NCBI RefSeq assembly: GCF_013004375.1
Contig: NZ_JABERI010000002.1
Span: forward strand, 84,654-148,653
Origin: Acinetobacter terrae
Lineage (GTDB): Bacteria > Pseudomonadota > Gammaproteobacteria > Pseudomonadales > Moraxellaceae
Direction of reading: 5' to 3'
DNA: 64,000 nt
The notes under the pieces are model-generated. The model had not been told where the DNA came from. It did not search any database and saw only the letters and a program-made list of their open reading frames with translations. Below are positions 20,401-28,880 of this stretch, in pieces. Every line of letters starts with the position of its first letter. Position 1 is the first letter of the stretch. The translations under genes were made by a program, and so were the position numbers.

Positions 20401-20766
20401 GTGCTTTAAGCTCATACTTAATTGATTAAAGCACTATATAAAGCTAAAATATTTTTAACAATCATATGGTTATATTGTTTTATTGATTAAAAATCAGTTT
20501 TAGAGATATCCACTAAAATGCTTTTCTATGCATTTTTACCACTGAAAGACTCACAAACCGATGTAAATCTTCATCTTTCGCTCAATCTCCATGCTATCTC
20601 CATAGTTGTTTGATACAAAGTGACTACATTGAATTAGTTCTTTATCATTTTGTAAAAAAGTGTGACCTAGTTCTACTTTTATATTTTTTTATGTGTTTAA
20701 ATGGTTATCACTAGAATAGAAAAACAATATCTAGAGAATTCCAGCACCAGTAAGGGGGATGTGGAA
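20401..20766. promoter_or_regulatory. Divergent intergenic region upstream of second sbp and of a small secreted protein
   Basis: AT-rich spacer of 366 bases. It holds a 7-bp inverted repeat AAAATGC/GCATTTT around 20516-20537 and a TGATTAAAAATCA near-palindrome around 20483-20495. Promoters for both directions must be here, but no strong sigma-70 pair is evident. No gene seen. Confidence 0.4.
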
Positions 20767-21069
20767 ATGAAATTTACACCGGTTATAACAGCATTGAGTT
20801 TAAGTCTAACTTTAGGGTTTATGGCTCAAATTGGACACGCAGCTGCCATTAAAGCCATAGATACCAAAATCAGTCTTTTACCTGAAAAATCATCACTGAT
20901 TGAAAAAGCATTGCAACAACACAAACAAGGTTCAAATACTTTTCATAATGACAATGATTTAAAAGTCCTTACTGAAATTAAAGTTGCACCGACACAAAGC
21001 TTTTTTGCCTCTCAAAATCAAAAATTTACTCGTTTTGTACAAGTGTTTTTCCCACAAAATAATTCTTAA
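20767..21069 (+). CDS. Small secreted hypothetical protein
   Basis: A 100-residue protein with a clear signal peptide (basic start, hydrophobic core, cleavage likely after GHA near residue 26). The mature part is about 74 residues, rich in Lys, Gln and Asn, with no Cys and no motif I recognise. The frame is open 22 codons further upstream, but the ATG chosen is preceded by GGGGATGTGGAA, carries the signal peptide and is much the better start. It lies alone between a divergent sbp gene and gltX and ends before a strong terminator. Confidence 0.7.
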   Translation: MKFTPVITALSLSLTLGFMAQIGHAAAIKAIDTKISLLPEKSSLIEKALQQHKQGSNTFHNDNDLKVLTEIKVAPTQSFFASQNQKFTRFVQVFFPQNNS

Positions 21070-21109
21070 CCTAATACCGAACTTCTTGCCCCTTTAAGAA
21101 GTTTAGACC

Positions 21110-21159
21110 AAGCCTAATCATCTCAATGTTGAATTTAACATTAAGTGATTAGGCTTTTT
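21110..21159 (+). terminator. Terminator between small secreted protein and gltX
   Basis: Outer arms AAGCCTAATCA and TGATTAGGCTT enclose an inner stem AATGTT/AACATT, and a T5 run ends the element. A smaller hairpin (ACTTCTT/AAGAAGT) precedes it at about 21080-21101. Confidence 0.85.
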
Positions 21160-21162
21160 CGT

Positions 21163-21168
21163 TATAAT
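21163..21168 (+). promoter_or_regulatory. Possible -10 box of gltX
   Basis: A perfect TATAAT lies 32 bases upstream of the gltX ATG, directly after the preceding terminator. No good -35 is found 16-18 bases upstream, so the call is tentative. Confidence 0.4.
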
Positions 21169-21200
21169 ACTTTCCATTCACATTCTGAAAAATATTGATT

Positions 21201-22709
21201 ATGACTGTTCGTACTCGTATTGCCCCTTCTCCTACAGGCTTCCCACATGTAGGCACTGCATATATTGCCTTGTTCAACTTATGTTTTGCTAAACAGCATG
21301 GTGGTGAATTTATTCTTCGTATTGAAGACACCGATCAACTTCGTTCAACCCCTGAATCTGAAAAAATGATTTTAGATTCATTACGTTGGTTAGGTTTGAA
21401 TTGGTCAGAAGGTCCCGATATTGGTGGTCCACATGCACCATATCGCCAATCGGAACGTATGGGCATCTATAAACAATATGCTTTAGAACTTGTTGAAAAA
21501 GGTCATGCATTCTACTGCTTCGCAACAAGTGAAGAATTGGATCAAATGCGTGCTGAACAGCAAGCCCGCGGTGAAAGCCCGCGTTATGACGGTCGTGGTT
21601 TACTTTTATCTCAAGAAGAAGTTCAATGTCGTTTAGCTGCAGGCGAAGCACACGTAATTCGTATGAAAGTGCCTGCTGAAGGCAGTTGCAAATTTGACGA
21701 TATGCTGCGTGGCGAAGTGGAAATTCCATGGGCACAAGTCGATATGCAAATTTTGCTTAAAACGGATGGCTTGCCAACTTACCATTTGGCCAATGTGGTC
21801 GATGACCATTTAATGGAAATTACCCACGTGATTCGTGGTGAAGAATGGATTCCATCGGCACCTAAACACCAATTGTTATACCAATACTTTGGTTGGGATA
21901 TGCCTGTGCTTTGCCACATGCCATTATTACGTAATCCAGATAAATCAAAATTATCGAAACGTAAAAATCCAACCTCAATCAACTATTACAAAGATATCGG
22001 TGTACTTCCAGAAGCGTTATTGAACTATTTAGGTCGTATGGGCTGGTCTATGCCGGATGAAAGTGAAAAATTCACTTTGGCAGAAATGATTGAACATTTC
22101 GACATTAAGCGCGTATCCCTTGGTGGTCCAATCTTTGATGTAGAAAAGCTCAACTGGCTAAATGGTCAATGGATTAAAGCGCTCTCTCCTGCTGAATTAT
22201 TAAATACACTGTTGGCTTGGAAATCAGACCGTAAGACTTTGGAAGATATTGCTGCTGCAATTCAACCGCGTATCAACTTGTTGTCTGAAGCGGTGAATTG
22301 GGCAGGTTTCTACTTCAACCAGTTCCCACAACTTTCAAAAGAACAGTTTGAAAGCAAGAAATTGTCTGAAGAACAAGTTCGTCAAAGCTTACAATTTGCA
22401 ATTTGGCGTTTAGAAAGCTTATTCACCTGGAATAACGACACGGTTAGTCAAACACTGATGGATTTAGCGACACAAATGGAAGTGAAGTTACGTGACTTCA
22501 TGCCAACCTTCTTTATTGCCATTGCCGGTTCGACCAGTTCAACGCCTGTAATGCAGTCTATGGTAACGATTGGTCCTGACTTAACCTTTGCTCGTTTACG
22601 TCATGCGCTTGAAATTGTCGGTGGTCCGAGTAAAAAAGAAGCAAAAGTTTGGGAAAAACTCAATGAAAGCTTAAAATTGCCGAAAAATGACGCAGTTGAT
22701 GAAGCATAA
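21201..22709 (+). CDS. gltX: Glutamate--tRNA ligase
   Basis: Charges tRNA-Glu with glutamate. The class I signature is in [16 protein letters not shown] at the N-terminus (HVGT replaces HIGH) and KLSKR stands for KMSKS near residue 253. The 502-residue length is normal. I use the ATG at 21201 (MTVRTRIAP); a TTG two codons upstream is in frame but has no support. Only 58 bases separate it from tRNA-Ala and tRNA-Glu(TTC), the latter being its own substrate. Confidence 0.98.
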   Translation: MTVRTRIAPSPTGFPHVGTAYIALFNLCFAKQHGGEFILRIEDTDQLRSTPESEKMILDSLRWLGLNWSEGPDIGGPHAPYRQSERMGIYKQYALELVEKGHAFYCFATSEELDQMRAEQQARGESPRYDGRGLLLSQEEVQCRLAAGEAHVIRMKVPAEGSCKFDDMLRGEVEIPWAQVDMQILLKTDGLPTYHLANVVDDHLMEITHVIRGEEWIPSAPKHQLLYQYFGWDMPVLCHMPLLRNPDKSKLSKRKNPTSINYYKDIGVLPEALLNYLGRMGWSMPDESEKFTLAEMIEHFDIKRVSLGGPIFDVEKLNWLNGQWIKALSPAELLNTLLAWKSDRKTLEDIAAAIQPRINLLSEAVNWAGFYFNQFPQLSKEQFESKKLSEEQVRQSLQFAIWRLESLFTWNNDTVSQTLMDLATQMEVKLRDFMPTFFIAIAGSTSSTPVMQSMVTIGPDLTFARLRHALEIVGGPSKKEAKVWEKLNESLKLPKNDAVDEA

Positions 22710-22721
22710 TTGATTTTATAG

Positions 22722-22750
22722 TTGACGTATGAGCGCAATGCCCCTAATAT
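22722..22750 (+). promoter_or_regulatory. Promoter of the tRNA-Ala/tRNA-Glu operon, within an inverted repeat
   Basis: TTGACG (22722-22727) and TAATAT (22745-22750) are exactly 17 bases apart. The start site would fall near 22757 after a GCGC-rich discriminator, typical of stringently controlled stable-RNA promoters. The -10 overlaps the right arm of a perfect 10-bp inverted repeat. Confidence 0.78.
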
Positions 22751-22758
22751 TGCGCTCA
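22730..22758. repeat. Perfect 10-bp inverted repeat over tRNA promoter
   Basis: TGAGCGCAAT and ATTGCGCTCA surround nine bases. No U tract follows, so it is not a simple terminator for gltX; it overlaps the -10 and spacer of the tRNA promoter. Confidence 0.8.
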
Positions 22759-22767
22759 CACAGACTG

Positions 22768-22843
22768 GGGGTTATAGCTCAGTTGGTAGAGCGCTACAAT
22801 GGCATTGTAGAGGTCAGGAGTTCGATCCTCCTTGACTCCACCA
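22768..22843 (+). tRNA. tRNA-Ala (anticodon GGC)
   Basis: 76 bases including encoded CCA. The acceptor arm GGGGTTA pairs with TGACTCC, the anticodon loop ATGGCAT sits between CTACA and TGTAG and gives anticodon GGC, and the T arm AGGAG/CTCCT surrounds TTCGATC. Confidence 0.97.
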
Positions 22844-22875
22844 AGTTATTTGTTTTACCTGTGTTGCCTCGATAA

Positions 22876-22951
22876 GTCCCTATCGTCTAGAGGCCTAGGA
22901 CATCGCCCTTTCACGGCGGTAACCGGGGTTCGAATCCCCGTAGGGACGCCA
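22876..22951 (+). tRNA. tRNA-Glu (anticodon TTC)
   Basis: 76 bases including encoded CCA. The acceptor arm GTCCCTA pairs with TAGGGAC; the anticodon loop CTTTCAC gives TTC; the T arm CGGGG/CCCCG encloses TTCGAAT. Co-transcribed with tRNA-Ala and followed by a terminator. Confidence 0.97.
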
Positions 22952-22956
22952 AATTC

Positions 22957-22989
22957 AAAAAAGCCACTGACCTATTCAGTGGCTTTTTA
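22957..22989 (+). terminator. Terminator of tRNA operon
   Basis: AAAAAGCCACTGA and TCAGTGGCTTTTT arms around CCTAT; a perfect 13-bp stem with a T run. Confidence 0.92.
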
Positions 22990-23088
22990 TTGTCTAACTT
23001 TTTTATTCACGGTATTTTATTAGCGGTATTTTTGCTTTCCGTGACATTCAGATTAGAATAACCTATAGATTAGAATTCTGGAGTTGTA

Positions 23089-23430
23089 ATGCAATACCGT
23101 TGCCCAAAATGCCAAAGCCCTAAAATTATGCCTATTGCACAATCCGGCGGACCTGCGGCACGACCAGTGGTACCTAAAAGCTTAGTCTTGTTAATTCCTG
23201 CTGTTTTCATCTTATTGCTGTTGGTTTTAATTAGTATTGCCATGTGGATTTTTGGTGATGGTGCAGGAACAACATTACAATCTGCAACTGTGGTGGTATT
23301 TGTGCTGTGTCTGATTGCAGGCTTTATGTTTTACCGCGACCTACCCGACTTTAAAATTTCGATGCAAGGCTTTATGCAGTCGCAAAAGAAATGGAAATGT
23401 CGCGAGTGCCACCACGAGTGGGAAATTTAA
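23089..23430 (+). CDS. Zinc-ribbon membrane protein of unknown function
   Basis: 113 residues. Two CxxC pairs at the ends (C5/C8 in CPKC and C104/C107 in CREC) can form one zinc ribbon, bringing the termini together on the cytoplasmic side. Between them lie two hydrophobic helices (about 29-52 and 62-81). A GGAG sequence precedes the ATG. Function unknown; it resembles short DUF zinc-ribbon proteins but I cannot place it in a named family. Confidence 0.8.
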   Translation: MQYRCPKCQSPKIMPIAQSGGPAARPVVPKSLVLLIPAVFILLLLVLISIAMWIFGDGAGTTLQSATVVVFVLCLIAGFMFYRDLPDFKISMQGFMQSQKKWKCRECHHEWEI

Positions 23431-23460
23431 AATAAAATTCATTTCACATCAGCTCCATGT

Positions 23461-24426
23461 TCAGTCTCGGTGCTGATGTGAATCTTCATCATGATGATGT
23501 GGATGTTTTTGTTGATGATCATCCGGCTGACAATGTGAATGCGCAAGACATTCATCCTCTTCAATCTGTAGCGTCATTTCAGTAATGCCATGGATATGGC
23601 TTAACATTTCCAAAGCCTGCTGATACAACGCATTACGATCCGCCTGGGGTGCATATAAATGCACAGTCAGATGTATATTCTTTGAAGTAATCGCCCAAAC
23701 CTTGAGTTGATGAATGCTTTCAACATCTTTCAACCCAAGAAGATCATTACGTAATTTTTCAATATCAATTTCTTCAGGCACACCTTCAAGCAAAATATTG
23801 ATGCTTTGTTTCAGTAAAATCCACGTTCTAGGTAACACCCAAAACCCGATCAGCACGGCAATTAAGGTATCTATCCAAACCCAGTGAGTAAAATAAATAA
23901 TCACTGCCCCAATAAACACACCCACAGAACCCAAAGCATCACTCAAAACCTCTAAGTACGCCCCTTTTACATTCAAACTTTCTTGGCTGCTTGAAAATAG
24001 AATTTTCATCGAAATCAGATTAATGATCAGACCAATAATCGCGACAATCATCATGCCCAAACTTTGAATTTCAGGCGGATTTGAAAAACGCTGATAGGCT
24101 TCATACAGAATATACATCGCCACTACAAACAGCATAGATGCATTAAACAGAGCTGCTAAAATCTCAAAGCGCTGATAGCCGAAAGTGCGCTTATCATCGG
24201 CAGGAAGTTTACCTATTTTTATGGCAACAAGCGCTATGGCAAGCGCAGCAGCATCGGTAAACATGTGGGCTGCATCAGAGAGTAAAGCCAAACTTTGCGT
24301 AATAAAGCCTGCTATCACTTCTACAATTAAAAATGTGGTGGTCAGCACTAAGGCAAAGGTTAATTTTTTGGCATTATTTTCGCTCACAACAGCATGACTA
24401 TGATCATGCCCGTGATGTCCATTCAT
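23461..24426 (-). CDS. Cation diffusion facilitator (CzcD/ZitB-type zinc exporter)
   Basis: Inner-membrane metal/proton antiporter of the CDF family, probably exporting Zn2+ or related metals from the cytoplasm. Six membrane segments lie in residues 20-210. The metal-site motifs are D51-A-A-H54-M-F-T-D58 and SDALGS on the fifth segment. Both ends are histidine-rich: HHGHDHSH at the start and a run of His/Asp in the last 25 residues, which suit metal capture. Length 321 residues is normal. No regulator gene is adjacent. Confidence 0.93.
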   Translation of the reverse strand: MNGHHGHDHSHAVVSENNAKKLTFALVLTTTFLIVEVIAGFITQSLALLSDAAHMFTDAAALAIALVAIKIGKLPADDKRTFGYQRFEILAALFNASMLFVVAMYILYEAYQRFSNPPEIQSLGMMIVAIIGLIINLISMKILFSSSQESLNVKGAYLEVLSDALGSVGVFIGAVIIYFTHWVWIDTLIAVLIGFWVLPRTWILLKQSINILLEGVPEEIDIEKLRNDLLGLKDVESIHQLKVWAITSKNIHLTVHLYAPQADRNALYQQALEMLSHIHGITEMTLQIEEDECLAHSHCQPDDHQQKHPHHHDEDSHQHRD

Positions 24427-24752
24427 TGCAGACTCCCATTTTATTTCTCTTTATATAAATAATTTATCCATAAAAAATAGAGAAATACTATAATTTTTTA
24501 GCACTCTTCAAATATAAATCAACTTAATGAGCAAGATCGCATAAATTCAAGAGTTAGTAAGAAATTCTGTATAAAATATGAAAACTATTCACCTTTATTT
24601 ACATTAATAATCAACATCAAAGCCTTTTTAATTTTTTTTAAATAACAAAAAAATTCAATTACTTACAAATTGTTTGTACTTTAAAATAAAAAAAATCATT
24701 TCGTTAAAATGATTAGATTATGATAATCTGATGCAGGAGAAAGGGGTTGATT
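24427..24752. promoter_or_regulatory. AT-rich divergent region with small palindromes
   Basis: No gene seen in 326 bases. The right end has AATCATTT/AAATGATT (about 24695-24715) and the 13-base palindrome GATTATGATAATC at 24717-24729. The latter resembles half of a Fur box (GATAATGATAATC-type), but the right half does not match well. Promoters for the exporter and the Sel1 gene must be here. Confidence 0.35.
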
Positions 24753-25259
24753 ATGATCGTGAATAAGATAAAAAAGATTGTAGACGCTTTGCTTAGTCCT
24801 TCAGATCAACATTTGCAAGGAATGCAAAATATAAGAACAGATGAGGCAAATTTGGAGTTTGAACAGGCACAATGTTTTGAGCAGCTTGCGATTGAACATC
24901 ATTTAACGTGTGATAATGATCAATCCTCTTATAACAATCGAAATGCAATATGGAACTTTTTAAGTGCTGCCTTAAAAGGCCATAGTGATGCGCAATATAA
25001 ACTAGGTGTATGTTATCTTCATGGGCAATTAGGCCTAGATAAAAACTACACACATGCAGAAGAATGGCTAACAAAAGCAGCTAAGCAAGACCATAGTGAT
25101 GCACAATATAAACTAGGTATATGTTATCTTCATGGACAATCAGGCCTAGATAAAAACTACACACATGCAGAAGAATGGCTAAAAAAAGCGGCTAAGCAAG
25201 GACATCATGAAGCACAAATGACCTTAGAAAAAGCATATAGCCAATTAGCTTTTTCCTAA
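24753..25259 (+). CDS. Sel1-repeat (TPR-like) protein
   Basis: 168 residues from the ATG that follows AGGAGAAAGGGG; no signal peptide, so probably cytoplasmic. The C-terminal half holds two 37-residue Sel1 repeats of the type HSDAQYKLGxCYLHGQ, then a partial third. Sel1 repeats are scaffold-forming helix pairs involved in protein-protein contacts. The two full repeats are almost identical in DNA, pointing to a recent internal duplication. The N-terminal half (about 75 residues) is charged and partly helical. The partner and role are unknown. Confidence 0.85.
   Translation: MIVNKIKKIVDALLSPSDQHLQGMQNIRTDEANLEFEQAQCFEQLAIEHHLTCDNDQSSYNNRNAIWNFLSAALKGHSDAQYKLGVCYLHGQLGLDKNYTHAEEWLTKAAKQDHSDAQYKLGICYLHGQSGLDKNYTHAEEWLKKAAKQGHHEAQMTLEKAYSQLAFS
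24981..25202 (+). repeat. Tandem 111-bp repeat inside the Sel1 gene
   Basis: Two direct copies, 24981-25091 and 25092-25202, differ at eight of 111 positions by my count. Each encodes one 37-residue Sel1 unit. Confidence 0.93.
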
Positions 25260-25270
25260 AAATTTCCAAT

Positions 25271-25298
25271 AAAAAACCAGCCCGGAGGCTGGTTTTTT
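25271..25298. terminator. Bidirectional terminator between Sel1 gene and ettA
   Basis: AACCAGCC and GGCTGGTT with CGGA loop, A6 to the left and T6 to the right, between convergent genes. Confidence 0.92.
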
Positions 25299-25318
25299 AA
25301 TCACACAAAAACAAGCAA

Positions 25319-26980
25319 TTAAACGCCGATTTTTTTGTATTTAGAACGCTTTTGTACAGCAGCATCACCCAAACGTGACTGGCGATATGCTTCATATTCA
25401 GCATAGTTACCCGCGTAGAATTCAGGCTGTTCATTTTCAAATGACAAGATGTGTGTCGCAATACGGTCCAGGAACCAACGGTCATGCGATACCACCATTA
25501 CCGTACCCGGGAATACAAGAATTGCATCCTCAAGCGCACGTAAAGTTTCGATATCCAAGTCGTTCGATGGTTCATCGAGCAAGATTACGTTCGCGCCTTG
25601 CTGCAAGACTTTTGCAAGTTGCAGACGGTTACGCTCACCACCAGACAAGCTGCCAACACGTTTTTGCTGATCTTGACCTTTAAAGTTGAAACGACCGATA
25701 TAAGCACGTGATGCAATTTCGTAATCGCCCACTTTCAAGATATCAAGACCGCCAGAAATTTCTTCCCAAACGGTTTTATTGTCATCCAAAGTATCACGTA
25801 ACTGACCCACGTAAGCCACTTTAACGGATTCACCCAGAGTTACCGTACCGGTATCTGGTTGTTGCTCGCCCGTCATCATACGAAACAGTGTCGTTTTACC
25901 TGCACCGTTAGGACCAACAATACCCACAATCGCAGTTGGTGGCACAGAGAAGGTTAAGTTCTCATACAGCAAACGACCATCAAATGATTTACTGATCCCT
26001 TCAACATCTACAACCTTGTTGCCTAAGCGTGGACCAGGTGGAATGTAGATTTCAGAGGTTTCATTACGTTGCTGGAACTCTTTAGAGTTAAGCTCTTCAA
26101 AACGCTCCATACGCGCTTTGTTTTTCTTTTGTTGACCTTTAGCATTAGAACGAACCCATTCAAGTTCTTTCTTCAATGCTTTAGCAAAAGATTCTTCCTG
26201 TTTGTTCTCTTGCTCTAAGCGGGCATTTTTCTGTTCCAACCAAGAAGAATAGTTACCTTGGTAAGGAATACCATGTCCACGGTCAAGCTCCAGAATCCAC
26301 TCGGCCACGTTATCCAAGAAATAACGGTCATGCGTAATCGCAACAATAGTACCCGCGAAGTCTTTCAAGAAACGTTCTAACCAGGTTACAGATTCTGCAT
26401 CCAAATGGTTCGTCGGTTCATCAAGAAGCAACATGTCAGGTTTAGAAAGCAATAAACGACAAAGTGCTACACGGCGACGTTCACCACCTGAAAGCAAGTT
26501 TACGTCTGCATCCCAAGCTGGAAGGTTTAATGCAGCTGCTGCCTGATCCATTTGGTTGCTTAAGTTATGCGCATCCCAAGTCTGGATAATCGCTTCTAAT
26601 TTCTCTTGTTCTTTTGCAAGTGCATCAAAGTCAGCATCTTCTGCTGCATATTCTGCAAATACTTCATCAAGACGCGCCAAAGCATCCAATGGTTCACGCA
26701 AACCATCTTCAACGTTACCACGAACATCTTTATTTGGATCTAATGGTGGTTCTTGCTCAAGATAACCGATTTTAATACCCGGTTGAGCACGCGCTTCACC
26801 TGAGAAATCTTTATCTACGCCCGCCATAATACGAAGCAAGGTAGATTTACCTGCACCGTTTAAACCAAGCACACCAATTTTTGCGCCTGGGAAAAATGAT
26901 AAAGAGATGTCTTTCAGGATTTCGCGCTTAGGCGGAACCATCTTCGACACACGGTTCATCGTGTAAATATATTGGGCCAC
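25319..26980 (-). CDS. ettA: Energy-dependent translational throttle protein EttA (ABC-F)
   Basis: ABC-F ATPase that binds the ribosomal E site and gates the first elongation steps according to ATP/ADP ratio. Two ABC domains are present: Walker A GLNGAGKST at 39-47 and GPNGAGKTT near 356-364, each with an LSGGERxR signature and LLLDEPTNHLD or ILLDEPSNDLD Walker B. The arm and linker helices rich in Lys/Glu lie between. No membrane segment. The 553-residue length matches EttA of E. coli (555). It has its own promoter region and ends at a shared terminator. Confidence 0.96.
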   Translation of the reverse strand: MAQYIYTMNRVSKMVPPKREILKDISLSFFPGAKIGVLGLNGAGKSTLLRIMAGVDKDFSGEARAQPGIKIGYLEQEPPLDPNKDVRGNVEDGLREPLDALARLDEVFAEYAAEDADFDALAKEQEKLEAIIQTWDAHNLSNQMDQAAAALNLPAWDADVNLLSGGERRRVALCRLLLSKPDMLLLDEPTNHLDAESVTWLERFLKDFAGTIVAITHDRYFLDNVAEWILELDRGHGIPYQGNYSSWLEQKNARLEQENKQEESFAKALKKELEWVRSNAKGQQKKNKARMERFEELNSKEFQQRNETSEIYIPPGPRLGNKVVDVEGISKSFDGRLLYENLTFSVPPTAIVGIVGPNGAGKTTLFRMMTGEQQPDTGTVTLGESVKVAYVGQLRDTLDDNKTVWEEISGGLDILKVGDYEIASRAYIGRFNFKGQDQQKRVGSLSGGERNRLQLAKVLQQGANVILLDEPSNDLDIETLRALEDAILVFPGTVMVVSHDRWFLDRIATHILSFENEQPEFYAGNYAEYEAYRQSRLGDAAVQKRSKYKKIGV

Positions 26981-27287
26981 GTAGGACTCCTCTATAGAAA
27001 AAACAACATTCGCATAGCAATAATATTATGCGAACAAATAATTGCCGGCATTATACGATGAAAGTGCCGAAAAAATAAGGCATAGCTTCCATCTTCAATA
27101 GAATGTTACAACTCAGGACACGTTTATTTTTTAAACATATTCATCCACAGTTAATTTTGTTCAGCTTGCACTGAAAATTAACATTCATATGAATATTTAA
27201 GATAACAATTTCATTTAAATAGCGCTTTGACTTATATAAGAAAATGCTAAACTGGATCAATATTTAACTCACGAAGATGATGTAAAC
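26981..27287. promoter_or_regulatory. ettA/metY divergent region with two inverted repeats
   Basis: No gene in 307 bases. GTTAATTTT (27150-27158) and AAAATTAAC (27174-27182) form a hairpin-capable 9-bp inverted repeat, and the next bases ATTCATATGAAT (27183-27194) are a perfect 12-bp palindrome. They lie about 95-140 bases upstream of metY and could be regulator sites for sulfur-amino-acid control; this is inference. Confidence 0.45.
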
Positions 27288-28565
27288 ATGACCTATAAAG
27301 ATGAAACCCTGGCCATTCATGCCGGTTATAGCCCAGACCCAACAACAAAAGCCGTGGCTGTACCTATTTATCAAACTACATCTTATGCCTTTGACAATAC
27401 TCAACATGGGGCCGATTTGTTCGATTTAAAGGTTCAAGGGAATATCTATACCCGTATTATGAACCCGACAACAGCTGTCTTAGAGCAACGTCTGGCTGCG
27501 CTTGAAGGCGGTATTGGCGCATTGGCTTTAGCTTCGGGCATGTCAGCTATTACCTATTCCATTCAGACCATTGCCGAAGCGGGTGACAATATTGCCTCTG
27601 TTTCCACTTTATATGGCGGAACTTACAACTTGTTTGCACACACCTTGCCAAAACAAGGCATTGAAGTGCGTTTCTTCGATTATCAAGATCCTGAAGCACT
27701 ACGAGGCTTGATTGATGACAAAACCAAACTGGTGTTTGTGGAATCGATTGGTAATCCACTTGGCAATATCATCGACCTAGAAGCGATTTCGAAAATTGCC
27801 CATGAATATGGTGTACCCGTTATTGTCGATAATACGGTTGCCACCCCTGCTCTATTGAAACCCTTTGAACATGGGGCAGACATTGTGGTGCACTCACTAA
27901 CTAAATATATTGGCGGTCACGGCAACTCGATTGGCGGTGCCATTGTTGATAGCGGCAAATTCCCTTGGGGCAAATATCCTGAACGTTTCAAAGTCTTGAA
28001 TACGCCTGATCCTAGTTATCATGGTGTCAACTATGTTGAAGCTTTAGGTGCAGCGGCTTATATCGCACGTGCGCGTGTGGTGCCATTACGCAATACCGGT
28101 GCAGCGATTAGCCCACTGAGCGTATTCCTGATTCTGCAAGGTTTAGAAACTTTAAATTTACGTATGGAACGCCATACTGAAAATGCGCAAAAAGTGGCTG
28201 AATATTTACAGCAGCATCCAAAAGTGAAATGGGTCAATTATGCCGGCTTAAAAGATCATCCACAGCATGCTTTGGCGCAAAAATATGTGAAAGGTAAACC
28301 ATCTGCGATTCTGTCTTTTGGCGTACAAGATGGTCTTGAAGGAGGCACTCGCTTTATTGATGCGTTGCAACTGTTCACCCGTCTGGTGAATATTGGTGAT
28401 GCAAAAAGCCTCGCCTGCCACCCTGCTACCACCACCCATCGTCAGCTCAATGAAGAAGAACTAAAGTCTGCTGGAGTCAGTACTGACATGGTGCGCTTAT
28501 CGGTTGGGATTGAGCATATTGATGATTTGATTGCAGATTTAGAACAGGCACTGGCTCAAGTTTAA
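27288..28565 (+). CDS. metY: O-acetylhomoserine sulfhydrylase (aminocarboxypropyltransferase)
   Basis: PLP enzyme that makes homocysteine from O-acetylhomoserine and sulfide in methionine synthesis. The opening YKDETLAIHAGYSPDPTTKA is characteristic of the long MetY group rather than MetB/MetC. The PLP lysine is K206 in HSLTKYIGGHG, and the loop with PSYHGVNY, plus SLACHPATTTHRQL near residue 376, fit the family. The 425-residue length is normal for MetY. The nearby sulfate-binding proteins fit a sulfur-assimilation theme but are not in the same operon. Confidence 0.95.
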   Translation: MTYKDETLAIHAGYSPDPTTKAVAVPIYQTTSYAFDNTQHGADLFDLKVQGNIYTRIMNPTTAVLEQRLAALEGGIGALALASGMSAITYSIQTIAEAGDNIASVSTLYGGTYNLFAHTLPKQGIEVRFFDYQDPEALRGLIDDKTKLVFVESIGNPLGNIIDLEAISKIAHEYGVPVIVDNTVATPALLKPFEHGADIVVHSLTKYIGGHGNSIGGAIVDSGKFPWGKYPERFKVLNTPDPSYHGVNYVEALGAAAYIARARVVPLRNTGAAISPLSVFLILQGLETLNLRMERHTENAQKVAEYLQQHPKVKWVNYAGLKDHPQHALAQKYVKGKPSAILSFGVQDGLEGGTRFIDALQLFTRLVNIGDAKSLACHPATTTHRQLNEEELKSAGVSTDMVRLSVGIEHIDDLIADLEQALAQV

Positions 28566-28589
28566 TTTTTTGCAAGCTACTTTAAATTA

Positions 28590-28621
28590 AACCTTCTTCC
28601 TCATCAGGAAGAAGGTTTTTA
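28590..28621 (+). terminator. Terminator of metY
   Basis: AACCTTCTTCCT and AGGAAGAAGGTT with CATC loop; a perfect 12-bp stem and a T run. Confidence 0.93.
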
Positions 28622-28880
28622 TTTCTTAAATACTTTGTGCTTATTTCTCTTGGCTTTGTTTTGAATTCGTGGTAAAAATTAAGTTATAAGAAGAATGAAA
28701 ATAGAGCAATTACTCTAATTATATTTGTAAATTCAACAACTTATTTATAGATTTTTTTTAAACTTTGGTTATCATAACCGAGATGAGAAGAGCTCAATTC
28801 CCCAATATTTTGAGCCAAATAATCAACTACAAAAAACATAATCTAGAATTTTGTTCTATTTAAATCAGGAAAAAAACAGC
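28622..28880 (+). promoter_or_regulatory. acr1 upstream region with 13-base palindrome
   Basis: AT-rich region without a gene. GGTTATCATAACC at 28767-28779 is a perfect dyad with one central base, 101 bases before the acr1 start, flanked upstream by a TTATAGATTTTTTTT stretch. It is a reasonable operator candidate for a repressor of acr1. No regulator gene is nearby. Confidence 0.45.

Noticed and set aside
22832..23023. Open frame across tRNA-Ala and tRNA-Glu
   Set aside because: It is an artefact of reading through two tRNA genes.
24981..25202. Short direct repeats as a CRISPR array
   Set aside because: Two adjacent 111-bp copies without spacers, inside a coding frame; they are Sel1 repeats.
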